The translations under genes were made by a program, and so were the position numbers. This document shows, piece after piece, positions 57,542 to 64,000 of a DNA stretch of 64,000 nucleotides (positions are counted from its first letter, which is position 1; the number at the start of each line of letters is the position of its first letter). Source of the DNA: Pseudomonas massiliensis (lineage in GTDB: Bacteria > Pseudomonadota > Gammaproteobacteria > Pseudomonadales > Pseudomonadaceae); contig NZ_CCYK01000007.1 in the NCBI RefSeq assembly GCF_000826105.1, positions 558,001 through 622,000 on the forward strand. The letters are read 5' to 3'. The notes beneath the pieces were generated by a model. The model did no database searches. It was not told the DNA's origin and saw nothing but the letters and a program-made list of their open reading frames with translations.

Positions 57542-58934
57542 GCCGGCGAGCCTGCGCTGGCGACTGCTGGGCAACCTGGCCGGGCTCTTGGTGCTGCTGA
57601 TGCTGGCCAGTGGTCTGAGTGCCTACTGGAATGGCCGGCAGGCCGCGGACGTGGCTTACGACCGCACCCTGCTGGCCTCGGCCAGGACCATTTCCGCGGG
57701 GCTGTTCGAACAGGATGGTCGCCTGAGCCTGGATGTGCCCTACGTAGCCCTGGATACCTTTGCCTATGACAGCGCCGGACGGCTGTACTACCAGGTCAAC
57801 GGTATCGACGGGCAGTTGATCTCCGGTTATGAGAACCTGCCCGCGCCGCCGTCTGACACGCCCCGTACCGATGCCTACCCAGCGCTGGCCAAGTTCTACG
57901 ATGGCACTTACCGGGGCCAGGACGTGAGAGTGGTGAGCCTGCTCAAGGCGGTCAGCGAGCCGAGCATGAACGGCATGGCCGAAATTCGCGTGGCCGAAAC
58001 GGACGAAGCCCGGGTGAGCATGGCCCGGGACCTGATGACCGACACCCTTCTGCGCCTGGGCATGCTGGGCGGCGGAGCGTTGCTGCTGGTATGGATTACC
58101 GTCAGCGGCGCCCTGCGACCCTTGGAGCGGTTGCGCCGTGCGGTGGAGGAACGTCGCCCGGACGACCTGCGCCCATTGCCCAGCGAGGAGGTGCAACGCG
58201 AACTGTTGCCATTGGTGCAGTCCATCGATCACTTCACCGAGCGGCTGCGTTTGCAGTTCGAGCGCCAGGGCCAGTTCATCGCTGACGCGGCCCATGAGCT
58301 GCGCACGCCCCTGGCGGCGCTCAAGGCTCGAGTGGAACTGGGCCTGCGCAGTGAAGAGGCAAGTGAACTCAAGCGAACCCTGCACGAAGGCAGGGACGGC
58401 ATCGACCGTCTGACGCACCTGGCCAATCAGTTGCTGTCCCTGGCCCGGGTAGAAAACGGCGCTCAGGCCATTGCCGAAGGCGGAGCCCAGCAGGTCGACC
58501 TCACCGAGTTGGCGCGGGACCTGGCCATGGCCATGGCGCCCCTGGCGCATGCCAAGGGCATTGGCCTGGCATTCGAAGCTGAGCGCCCGGTGTTGCTCGA
58601 TGGCGAGCCCACGTTACTCAGCGAACTGTTGAGCAACCTGCTGGACAACGCTCTGGCCCATAGCCCGGCGGGCGGCACGGTGGTACTGCGGGTAATGCCA
58701 GGCGCCGTCCTGGAAGTGGAAGACGAAGGCCCGGGCATCCCGGCCACCGAGCGCGAACGCGTGTTCGAACGTTTCTATCGGGGGCGTCAGCAAGGTACGG
58801 GCCTGGGATTGGCTATCGTGGGCGAAATCTGCCGTGCCCATCGGGCCGATATCTCCTTGCATGACGGTGTACAGGGCGGCTTGTGCGTACGGGTCGACTT
58901 TGCCCTGGCGGCCCAGGCCAAGGCGCTGGCCTGA
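57534..58934 (+). CDS. tctE: Sensor histidine kinase TctE
   Basis: ATG 57534 with GAGG upstream gives 466 residues. A first membrane helix (about 10-30), a periplasmic domain of the 2CSK_N type (about 31-165), a second helix (about 167-190) and HAMP precede the kinase core. His254 in DAAHELRTPLAALKAR is the phosphorylation site; the ATP site contains NLLDNALAHSPAGG, EDEGPGIP and GTGLGLAIV. It is convergent with the HDOD gene, only 6 bases away. Confidence 0.94.
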   Translation: MPRPASLRWRLLGNLAGLLVLLMLASGLSAYWNGRQAADVAYDRTLLASARTISAGLFEQDGRLSLDVPYVALDTFAYDSAGRLYYQVNGIDGQLISGYENLPAPPSDTPRTDAYPALAKFYDGTYRGQDVRVVSLLKAVSEPSMNGMAEIRVAETDEARVSMARDLMTDTLLRLGMLGGGALLLVWITVSGALRPLERLRRAVEERRPDDLRPLPSEEVQRELLPLVQSIDHFTERLRLQFERQGQFIADAAHELRTPLAALKARVELGLRSEEASELKRTLHEGRDGIDRLTHLANQLLSLARVENGAQAIAEGGAQQVDLTELARDLAMAMAPLAHAKGIGLAFEAERPVLLDGEPTLLSELLSNLLDNALAHSPAGGTVVLRVMPGAVLEVEDEGPGIPATERERVFERFYRGRQQGTGLGLAIVGEICRAHRADISLHDGVQGGLCVRVDFALAAQAKALA

Positions 58935-58940
58935 GCCTGT

Positions 58941-59753
58941 TCAGGCCAGCATGATTCTGGCTTCTTCCATTTCGCTGCCTGATAGTGGCGGGTCGAGTCG
59001 ATCCATCCCCAGGCGCGCATAAGCGGGCAGGTGGCTCATGGAGGGGCGTCGCTGGATGGGCGTGTTCAGCAGCGAGGCGATCTGCACCACATCCGCGTAG
59101 TCAGCGGTCGTCTGCTCCCGCTGCAGCTCCAGGTGAAGCAGGGGTACCTGGGCCAGGGCCTTGGGGAAATCCCAGGACGCCAGGATGCGCGCGCCTATCA
59201 CCGGGTGAATGTTGTCGATCACATGGTTCAGGCACACCGGGTCGCTGAGCAGGTCATTGTGCTCTTCGGCATAGGTCAGGATGGGCAGCACCCCGATCAG
59301 GTGCACCATGCCGGCCAGGGCGCCCTGGTCCGGCTTGAGATGAGGCTGACGACGGCACAGCTCGTAGCCGATCCCCGCCACCTGGATGCTGGTGTTCCAG
59401 ATTTCCCGCAGCTTGGCTTCGACTATGGGCAGGCGCGCGTTGAAGATCTGCTCGATGACCAGGCCGATCGCCAGGTTGCAGGTATAGTTGACGCCCAGAC
59501 GGGTGATGGCCGCCTGCAAGCTCGTGACTTCTACCTGGCTGCGCAGCAGGGGGCTGTTGACCACCTTGATCAGCCGGGCGCTGAGCGCCGGGTCACGGCC
59601 GACCACGCGACTCAGTTGGCTGACGCTTACCTCGCTGTCTTCAGCCGCCTGCCGGATCTCGAAGGCGACCTCCGGCAGGGTAGGCAACATCAGGTCGTCC
59701 CGGTCGATGGCGACCAGTAAATGCTGTTGAACCGTCTCGGCCAACGTGCTCAT
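58941..59753 (-). CDS. HDOD domain protein
   Basis: The 270-residue protein is one HDOD domain (about 20-215): DLMLPTLPEVAFEIRQAAED, VVGRDPALSARLIKVVNSPL, ITRLGVNYTCNLAIGLVIEQ and MVHLIGVLPILTYAEEH. The HD motif is degenerate, as usual, and no catalytic activity is expected. Such proteins often act in signalling. It lies 60 bases from ygfZ, on the same strand downstream of it. Confidence 0.92.
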   Translation of the reverse strand: MSTLAETVQQHLLVAIDRDDLMLPTLPEVAFEIRQAAEDSEVSVSQLSRVVGRDPALSARLIKVVNSPLLRSQVEVTSLQAAITRLGVNYTCNLAIGLVIEQIFNARLPIVEAKLREIWNTSIQVAGIGYELCRRQPHLKPDQGALAGMVHLIGVLPILTYAEEHNDLLSDPVCLNHVIDNIHPVIGARILASWDFPKALAQVPLLHLELQREQTTADYADVVQIASLLNTPIQRRPSMSHLPAYARLGMDRLDPPLSGSEMEEARIMLA

Positions 59754-59813
59754 GAGGCCTCTCGAGCGTTCCGAGGAACGCGATACGGGCCGGGCAGCGC
59801 CCGGGCCGTGGGG

Positions 59814-60755
59814 CTACCGCTGGATTTCGCGGTCACGGTCCAGTTCATAGGGCAGGTCCAGCAAGCCCAGGCGTGGGCCTTCCAGGCTGCCGAGGCGAAT
59901 GTCGCCCTGTTCCACGGCGTTATCCTGCAACACCGCAAGAAGCTCGACCCCATCGCCTGCCGGAGCGCCCAGCACCACCTCGCCCACGGCGCTGGCGTGC
60001 ACGGAGGAAAACAGCTCGGTGCCCGGGGCCGGGACACTGTTGCCACCCAGGGCCAGGCGGTATTGCCGGCGCTTGAGCTTGCCCAGGTATTGCATGCGCG
60101 CGACTATCTCCTGGCCGGTATAGCAGCCTTTCTTGAAGCTGACCCCGCCCACGGCCTGCAGGTTGATCATCTGTGGGATGAACAGCTCCCGGGTAGGGCC
60201 GAAGACCTGCCCGATACCGGCACGGACCTGGCCCAGCAGCCACTCGTCCAGGCTCGCTCGCGCCAGGGCTTCACCCAGGCGGGCCTGGAAAGCCTCGGCC
60301 TGTTCCACGGGCAGCCAGGCTTCGATACGTCCCGGCGATACCCGCACCAGCAAGGCCTCACCCTCGGCAAGCACCTCGTTGGGTTCGCCGGGAAGGCCCA
60401 TTCCCATGGCTTTCAGGGCGTCTTCGGCGTGACTCAGGCCGAAGCGTACCCACCGCGGGCTTTCGTCGGTCAAGGTGGCCTTGGAGAATACGGCGTATTT
60501 TTTCAGGTCCGCCAGTTGCGGCTCGAGCAATTCGGCCGCCAGGGCGAGCAGGTAGCCGTCCGCCTGGCCGACAATACGAAAGCTCGACTGCATGCGCCCC
60601 TTTGGTGTGCACCGGGCGCCCAGGCTGCTGGCGGTGGGGTTCAGATAATTGATGTTGCAGGTGAGCTGGCCCTGCAGAAACTTACCAGCATCCGAGCCGC
60701 GGACGGCGAGGATGCCCTCGTGGTTGAGCACGCAGAAAAAGGCGGATTCGGACAT
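59814..60755 (-). CDS. ygfZ: Folate-binding protein YgfZ (iron-sulfur cluster repair/assembly)
   Basis: The 313-residue protein matches the YgfZ/GcvT-like family. The signature with conserved Cys is FKKGCYTGQEIVARMQYLG (about residues 211-229), preceded by PQMINLQAVGGVSF. YgfZ uses tetrahydrofolate to support MiaB-type Fe-S enzymes. It is divergent from sdhE, a pairing seen in many gammaproteobacteria. Confidence 0.95.
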   Translation of the reverse strand: MSESAFFCVLNHEGILAVRGSDAGKFLQGQLTCNINYLNPTASSLGARCTPKGRMQSSFRIVGQADGYLLALAAELLEPQLADLKKYAVFSKATLTDESPRWVRFGLSHAEDALKAMGMGLPGEPNEVLAEGEALLVRVSPGRIEAWLPVEQAEAFQARLGEALARASLDEWLLGQVRAGIGQVFGPTRELFIPQMINLQAVGGVSFKKGCYTGQEIVARMQYLGKLKRRQYRLALGGNSVPAPGTELFSSVHASAVGEVVLGAPAGDGVELLAVLQDNAVEQGDIRLGSLEGPRLGLLDLPYELDRDREIQR

Positions 60756-60867
60756 GAGGCACTTTGGCGGACGTGAAGATGCCCATGATAGTGCCCGGCG
60801 CGGAAAATAAACAGGCAGGTCATAAGCGCATACACCCCGCCAGGGTGCCTCTGGCCGGCGCGCTCTG

Positions 60868-60873
60868 TATACT
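60868..60873 (+). promoter_or_regulatory. Probable -10 box of sdhE
   Basis: TATACT, preceded by TG one position off the ideal extended -10, lies 25 bases before the sdhE start. Confidence 0.45.
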
Positions 60874-60898
60874 GGCGCCCCCTATCGAGGAGCCCGTC

Positions 60899-61153
60899 AT
60901 GGTCGCGGATATCGAACTCAACCGCCTGTACTGGCACAGCCGCCGTGGCATGCTGGAACTGGACGTACTGCTGGTCCCCTTCGTCCAGGAGGTCTACGGC
61001 ACCCTGAACGATACCGATCGTGCCCTGTATGTGCGCCTGCTGGCCTGCGAAGACCAAGACCTGTTCGGCTGGTTCATGGAGCGCAATGAGTCCGAAGACC
61101 CTGAGCTGCAGCGCATGGTGCGGATGATCCTGGATCGTGTCCAGCCGAAATGA
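60899..61153 (+). CDS. sdhE: FAD assembly factor SdhE (YgfY/CptB)
   Basis: SdhE promotes covalent flavin attachment to SdhA and FrdA. ATG 60899 with GAGGAG 6 bases upstream gives 84 residues. The RGxxE signature is present as Arg16-Gly-Met-Leu-Glu20 in SRRGMLELD, followed by [11 protein letters not shown]. It overlaps ygfX by 17 bases. Proximity to nadB, another flavin enzyme family related to SdhA, is notable. Confidence 0.96.
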   Translation: MVADIELNRLYWHSRRGMLELDVLLVPFVQEVYGTLNDTDRALYVRLLACEDQDLFGWFMERNESEDPELQRMVRMILDRVQPK

Positions 61154-61598
61154 CCGTTTCGAGTGCCATTGGGCAGCGTCGCGGGCACTTTGCTGGAGCT
61201 ATGGCGTCGCGCAGCTGTTGGCCATTGGCTCGATATTGTCCCTGCAAGTGCCGCCCCTGGTCGGCTTCGCCCTGCTCACAGGGTGCGTGGCCCATGGCAT
61301 CTGGGTACTGCCGCGTCATCTACTCTTGAGCGCGCCCGGCGCGGTGACAGGCCTGCGCCGCACTCCAGCCGGTTGGGCCTTGTACTGCCGGGAAAGTGGC
61401 TGGCGCCCGGCGCGGCTGATGTTCGACAGCCTGGCGTTGCCTGCGCTGGTCATCGTGCGCTATCGGTTGCCAGGGCAGTGGTGGACCCGCTCCGCCTGCA
61501 TCCCCGCCGACGCGCTGGACCCTGATACCCACCGCCGTCTACGCCTGCGCCTGCGCTGGAGCCGCAAGCGCTTCGTCTCGCCCGGCGCGTCCATCTAG
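61137..61598 (+). CDS. ygfX: YgfX-like (CptA) membrane protein
   Basis: The 153-residue protein starts at GTG 61137 inside sdhE, giving [20 protein letters not shown], the conserved YgfX start with FEC. Two membrane helices (about 22-60, [20 protein letters not shown] and [19 protein letters not shown]) precede a basic C-terminal domain. In E. coli the pair was described as a toxin-antitoxin affecting MreB/FtsZ, which is disputed. It ends convergently with nadB. Confidence 0.88.
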   Translation: MSSRNDRFECHWAASRALCWSYGVAQLLAIGSILSLQVPPLVGFALLTGCVAHGIWVLPRHLLLSAPGAVTGLRRTPAGWALYCRESGWRPARLMFDSLALPALVIVRYRLPGQWWTRSACIPADALDPDTHRRLRLRLRWSRKRFVSPGASI

Positions 61599-61630
61599 GC
61601 GCAAGCTTCTACGCTGTCCCTGGCCTCGAG

Positions 61631-61659
61631 GCCGGCGTGGGTTCGCCAGTTTCGCCGGC
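61631..61659. other. Inverted repeat between ygfX and nadB
   Basis: GCCGGCG / CGCCGGC (61631-61637, 61653-61659) with a 15-base loop occupies the 63-base convergent gap. It may be a weak two-way terminator; no T-tracts flank it. Confidence 0.35.
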
Positions 61660-61661
61660 TG

Positions 61662-63275
61662 CTAGGGTCTTGCCCTGGGGTCGAGGATCGTGTCCTGTGC
61701 TTCCGCCAGCATTCCCGGATAATCCAGGGTGTAGTGCAGGCCTCGGGATTCCTTGCGCTCCAGGGCCGAGCGGATCATCAGGTCCGCCACGCAGGCCAGG
61801 TTACGCAGCTCGATCAGGTCCCTGCTGACCTTGTAGTTGCTGTAGAACTCATCGATCTCGCTGAGCAGCAGGCGCACCCGGTGCTGGGCGCGCTGCAGGC
61901 GTTTGCTGGTGCGGACAATGCCCACATAGTCCCACATGAAGCGTCGCAGCTCGTCCCAGTTGTGGGCGATGATCACGTCCTCGTCCGAATCTGTCACCTG
62001 GCTGGCATCCCAGGTAGGCAAGGCCTGGGGCATGCTCACCTGGGCCAGTTCGCTCTCGATGTGGCGGGCCGCCGAGCGACCGTAGACGAAACACTCCAGC
62101 AATGAGTTGCTGGCCATTCGGTTGGCCCCATGCAGGCCGGTGAAGGTGGTTTCGCCAATGGCATAAAGCCCCGGCACATCGGTGCGGCCATGGTTGTCGA
62201 TCATTACTCCGCCACAGGTGTAATGGGCGGCGGGCACCACCGGGATGGCCTCGCGGGTGATATCGATGCCGAAGGCCAGGCAGCGCTCATATACCGTGGG
62301 GAAGTGCGCGCGCACGAACTCCGCCGGCTTGTGGCTGATGTCCAGGTAGACACAGTCTGCGCCCAGGCGCTTCATCTCGTGGTCGATGGCGCGGGCGACG
62401 ATGTCCCGTGGGGCCAGTTCGGCGCGGGGATGGAAGCGCGGCATGAAGCGTTCGCCATCGGGCAGCTTGAGCACGGCGCCTTCGCCTCGCAGCGCTTCGG
62501 TCACCAGGAAGCTCTTGGCCTGTGGGTGGTACAGGCAGGTTGGGTGAAACTGGTTGAATTCCAGATTGGCCACCCGGCAGCCCGCGCGCCAGGCCATGGC
62601 GATGCCATCGCCACAGGCGCCGTCGGGGTTGCTGGTATACAGGTACACCTTGGCCGCGCCGCCAGTGGCCAGAACCGTGAAGCGCGCCGCGAAGGTGTCG
62701 ACCTCACCGGTCTTGCGGTTCAACACATAGGCCCCCAGGCAACGCTGGCCGTCTCGACCTAGCCGACCTTCGGTGATCAGGTCCACGGCCACGCGCTGTT
62801 CCAGCAGCTGGATGTTCGGCCGCTGACGCGCCTGGGCGAGGAGGGTGTTGAAAATCGCTGCTCCGGTGGCATCCGCGGCGTGGATGATGCGCCTGTGGCT
62901 ATGGCCACCTTCGCGGGTCAGATGAAACTCGAAGTGGCCTTCCTCGGGCGCCGGGTTGTCGTCCCGGGTAAAGGGCACCCCCTGGTCGATGAGCCACTGG
63001 ATGGCCTCGCGACTGTGTTCGACGGTGAAGCGTACCGCCGACTCATGGCACAGCCCGCCGCCGGCCTCGAGCGTATCCTGGACGTGGGAGTCCACGGTGT
63101 CGGCGTTATCCAGCACGGCAGCGACGCCACCCTGCGCCCAGTAGGTAGAGCCATTGGAGAGCTCACCCTTGCTCAGCACCGCGACCTGCAGATGAGAAGG
63201 AAGATTCAAGGCCAGGCTCAAGCCTGCGGCACCGCTGCCGATTACCAGAACGTCGTGATGCGAATGCTGACTCAT
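61662..63275 (-). CDS. nadB: L-aspartate oxidase
   Basis: NadB oxidises aspartate to iminoaspartate, the first step of NAD synthesis. ATG 63275 gives 537 residues starting [20 protein letters not shown]. The FAD-binding GSGAAG is followed by [16 protein letters not shown], the substrate region [22 protein letters not shown] and [16 protein letters not shown] longer upstream frame of 60 residues lacks conservation and is rejected. It is divergent from algU. Confidence 0.97.
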   Translation of the reverse strand: MSQHSHHDVLVIGSGAAGLSLALNLPSHLQVAVLSKGELSNGSTYWAQGGVAAVLDNADTVDSHVQDTLEAGGGLCHESAVRFTVEHSREAIQWLIDQGVPFTRDDNPAPEEGHFEFHLTREGGHSHRRIIHAADATGAAIFNTLLAQARQRPNIQLLEQRVAVDLITEGRLGRDGQRCLGAYVLNRKTGEVDTFAARFTVLATGGAAKVYLYTSNPDGACGDGIAMAWRAGCRVANLEFNQFHPTCLYHPQAKSFLVTEALRGEGAVLKLPDGERFMPRFHPRAELAPRDIVARAIDHEMKRLGADCVYLDISHKPAEFVRAHFPTVYERCLAFGIDITREAIPVVPAAHYTCGGVMIDNHGRTDVPGLYAIGETTFTGLHGANRMASNSLLECFVYGRSAARHIESELAQVSMPQALPTWDASQVTDSDEDVIIAHNWDELRRFMWDYVGIVRTSKRLQRAQHRVRLLLSEIDEFYSNYKVSRDLIELRNLACVADLMIRSALERKESRGLHYTLDYPGMLAEAQDTILDPRARP

Positions 63276-63528
63276 GTAGCAGGTGTCTCCCGCGGCGCAG
63301 ATGCCGCTTTTCATAGGCAGAGTGCAAGAACGCGGCGCGGCGCTGGTCATTGGTCGCGTCCACGGGCACAATCCCGCATAGCCAGATGGCAAAATGAAAC
63401 TATTGAACGCAGCGGGCGGCCGACAGTTATACCAGCGGCGTATCGACAGGGCCACGGTCTTGTGTATGGCGGCTGCGCAAACGTCCGATGCCTGTCTGGT
63501 TTGTAGGAAATTGGCTATAGGGTGTTGG

Positions 63529-63556
63529 GAACTTTCCTAAATGATGGACAATCCAT
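63529..63556 (+). promoter_or_regulatory. AlgU-type promoter, distal, upstream of algU
   Basis: GAACTT (63529-63534), a 17-base spacer and TCCAT (63552-63556) match the AlgU consensus. P. aeruginosa algU is known to have two autoregulated promoters. Confidence 0.6.
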
Positions 63557-63711
63557 AGGGAGTTGCCAAATACACAGGGCGCGACGGGAAGGGCCTACAA
63601 CAAAGGCCACCGCCAGCGGCCGGACATCCGGAGTGTTCACACAGCAGGGCTTGCCTGATGTGTTTTTTTCCTGCACCCGATCTTCAGGGCAGGAAACTTG
63701 CGTGGAGGGGA

Positions 63712-63738
63712 GAACTTTTGCACAAAGCCCGAGTCTAT
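63712..63738 (+). promoter_or_regulatory. AlgU-type promoter, proximal, upstream of algU
   Basis: GAACTT (63712-63717), a 16-base spacer and TCTAT (63734-63738) lie 59 bases before the algU ATG. This is the better spaced of the two candidates. Confidence 0.65.
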
Positions 63739-63797
63739 GGTTGCAAGCCTGAACGATGGCTCTTGCAGCGCTCCTTGGAGCTTAACGAGGAGTGTTC

Positions 63798-64000
63798 ATG
63801 CTAACCCAGGAAGAAGATCAGCAATTGGTCGAGCGCGTGCAGCGTGGCGACCGGAGAGCGTTCGATCTGCTGGTGCTCAAGTACCAGCACAAGATTCTCG
63901 GGCTGATCGTGCGATTCGTGCACGACACCCACGAAGCACAAGACGTGGCCCAGGAAGCGTTCATCAAGGCGTACCGGGCGTTGGGAAATTTCCGCGGCGA
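63798..64000 (+). CDS. algU: RNA polymerase sigma factor AlgU (RpoE/sigma-22), 5' part
   Basis: AlgU is the envelope-stress ECF sigma factor that also drives alginate genes. ATG 63798 with GAGGAG 5 bases upstream begins MLTQEEDQQLVERVQRGDRR. The visible 67 codons cover sigma region 2: FDLLVLKYQHKILGLIVRFV and DTHEAQDVAQEAFIKAYRAL. The frame runs off the right edge, so mucA and the rest of the cluster are not seen. nadB-algU is the normal Pseudomonas arrangement. Confidence 0.97.
   Translation, partial: MLTQEEDQQLVERVQRGDRRAFDLLVLKYQHKILGLIVRFVHDTHEAQDVAQEAFIKAYRALGNFRG

Larger units (their letters stand above)
63276..63797. other. Divergent nadB-algU intergenic region (522 bases)
   Basis: This is the longest gene-free stretch in the window. 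I recognise two AlgU-type promoters for algU (listed separately), but no gene or repeat. The nadB promoter should lie in the left third but was not identified. Confidence 0.6.

Noticed and set aside
63276..63455. Sixty-residue N-terminal extension of NadB
   Set aside because: The conserved FAD-binding start follows ATG 63275; the extension has no similarity to the family.
63522..63752. Small gene of 76 codons in the nadB-algU gap
   Set aside because: It spans both AlgU promoters, has no clear ribosome site and no recognisable family.

Overview
The window looks like a piece of a Pseudomonas chromosome. It is GC-rich and densely packed, and many of its gene neighbourhoods are ones known from that genus: ffh-rpsP-rimM-trmD-rplS, xerD-dsbC-hom-thrC-recJ, the complete wspABCDEF-wspR operon followed by prfB and lysS, lptF-ppc-adk-tsaB, ung-tct-tctDE, and nadB divergent from algU. 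From memory of the P. aeruginosa PAO1 map, about 1-49.3 kb resembles one PAO1 neighbourhood (around PA3683-PA3748) and about 50.7-64 kb another (around PA0744-PA0762). The two are joined near 49.3-50.7 kb. I cannot assign a species. I saw no tRNA, rRNA, prophage, transposase or CRISPR array.

Layout. 1-3.1 kb (minus): partial MFS transporter, CorC/HlyC-type protein, CcsA-like membrane protein. 3.2-6.8 kb (plus): ffh and the ribosome/tRNA-modification operon, closed by a strong terminator. 6.9-15.2 kb (plus): xerD, dsbC, hom, thrC, a degenerate receiver protein, a DUF3509 protein, yaeQ and recJ. 15.3-18.2 kb: an Old Yellow Enzyme convergent with Tat-exported OpgD, with REP-like repeats between. 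18.4-26.4 kb (minus): a polyamine uptake and catabolism cluster made of a LysR regulator, two PatD-type aldehyde dehydrogenases and a YdcSTUV-like ABC transporter. 26.6-35.1 kb (plus): the complete Wsp surface-sensing/c-di-GMP pathway, all reading frames intact. 35.2-37.9 kb: prfB with its programmed +1 frameshift, and lysS. 38-41.5 kb: TetR regulator, lipoprotein, DUF1704 (MATCAP-like) metallopeptidase, lipoprotein hydrolase. 41.6-43.4 kb (minus): lptF, an upstream DUF4398-like lipoprotein and a conserved hypothetical. 43.5-50.5 kb (plus): ppc, adk, tsaB, a small hypothetical, a DUF72 gene without a canonical start codon, an extensin-like protein and a Tyr/Pro-rich lipoprotein. 50.7-64 kb: acyl-CoA hydratase/hydrolase, ung, a tripartite tricarboxylate transporter (tctCBA plus an AbrB-family gene) divergent from its two-component system tctDE, an HDOD protein, ygfZ, sdhE-ygfX, nadB and the 5' end of algU.

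How it works together. The Wsp genes form a chemosensory relay: receptor WspA with couplers WspB/D, adaptation by WspC/F, kinase WspE, and the diguanylate cyclase WspR as output. The YdcSTUV/PatD block would import putrescine-like amines and oxidise the resulting aminoaldehydes. TctDE presumably senses tricarboxylates and controls tctCBA. Sequences resembling AlgU (sigma-22) promoters sit twice upstream of algU and once upstream of the lipoprotein-lptF pair, which fits an envelope-stress regulon.

Most of the window is conserved core genome. I found no clearly new system. The most interesting leads are the HExxxH/QEGLA metallopeptidase related to eukaryotic tubulin carboxypeptidases, the probable CTG start of the DUF72 gene, a 36-bp repeat a fixed distance upstream of both thrC and lysS, a palindrome in the probable promoter of the polyamine cluster, REP elements inside that cluster, and a receiver-like protein that has lost its phosphorylation residues.
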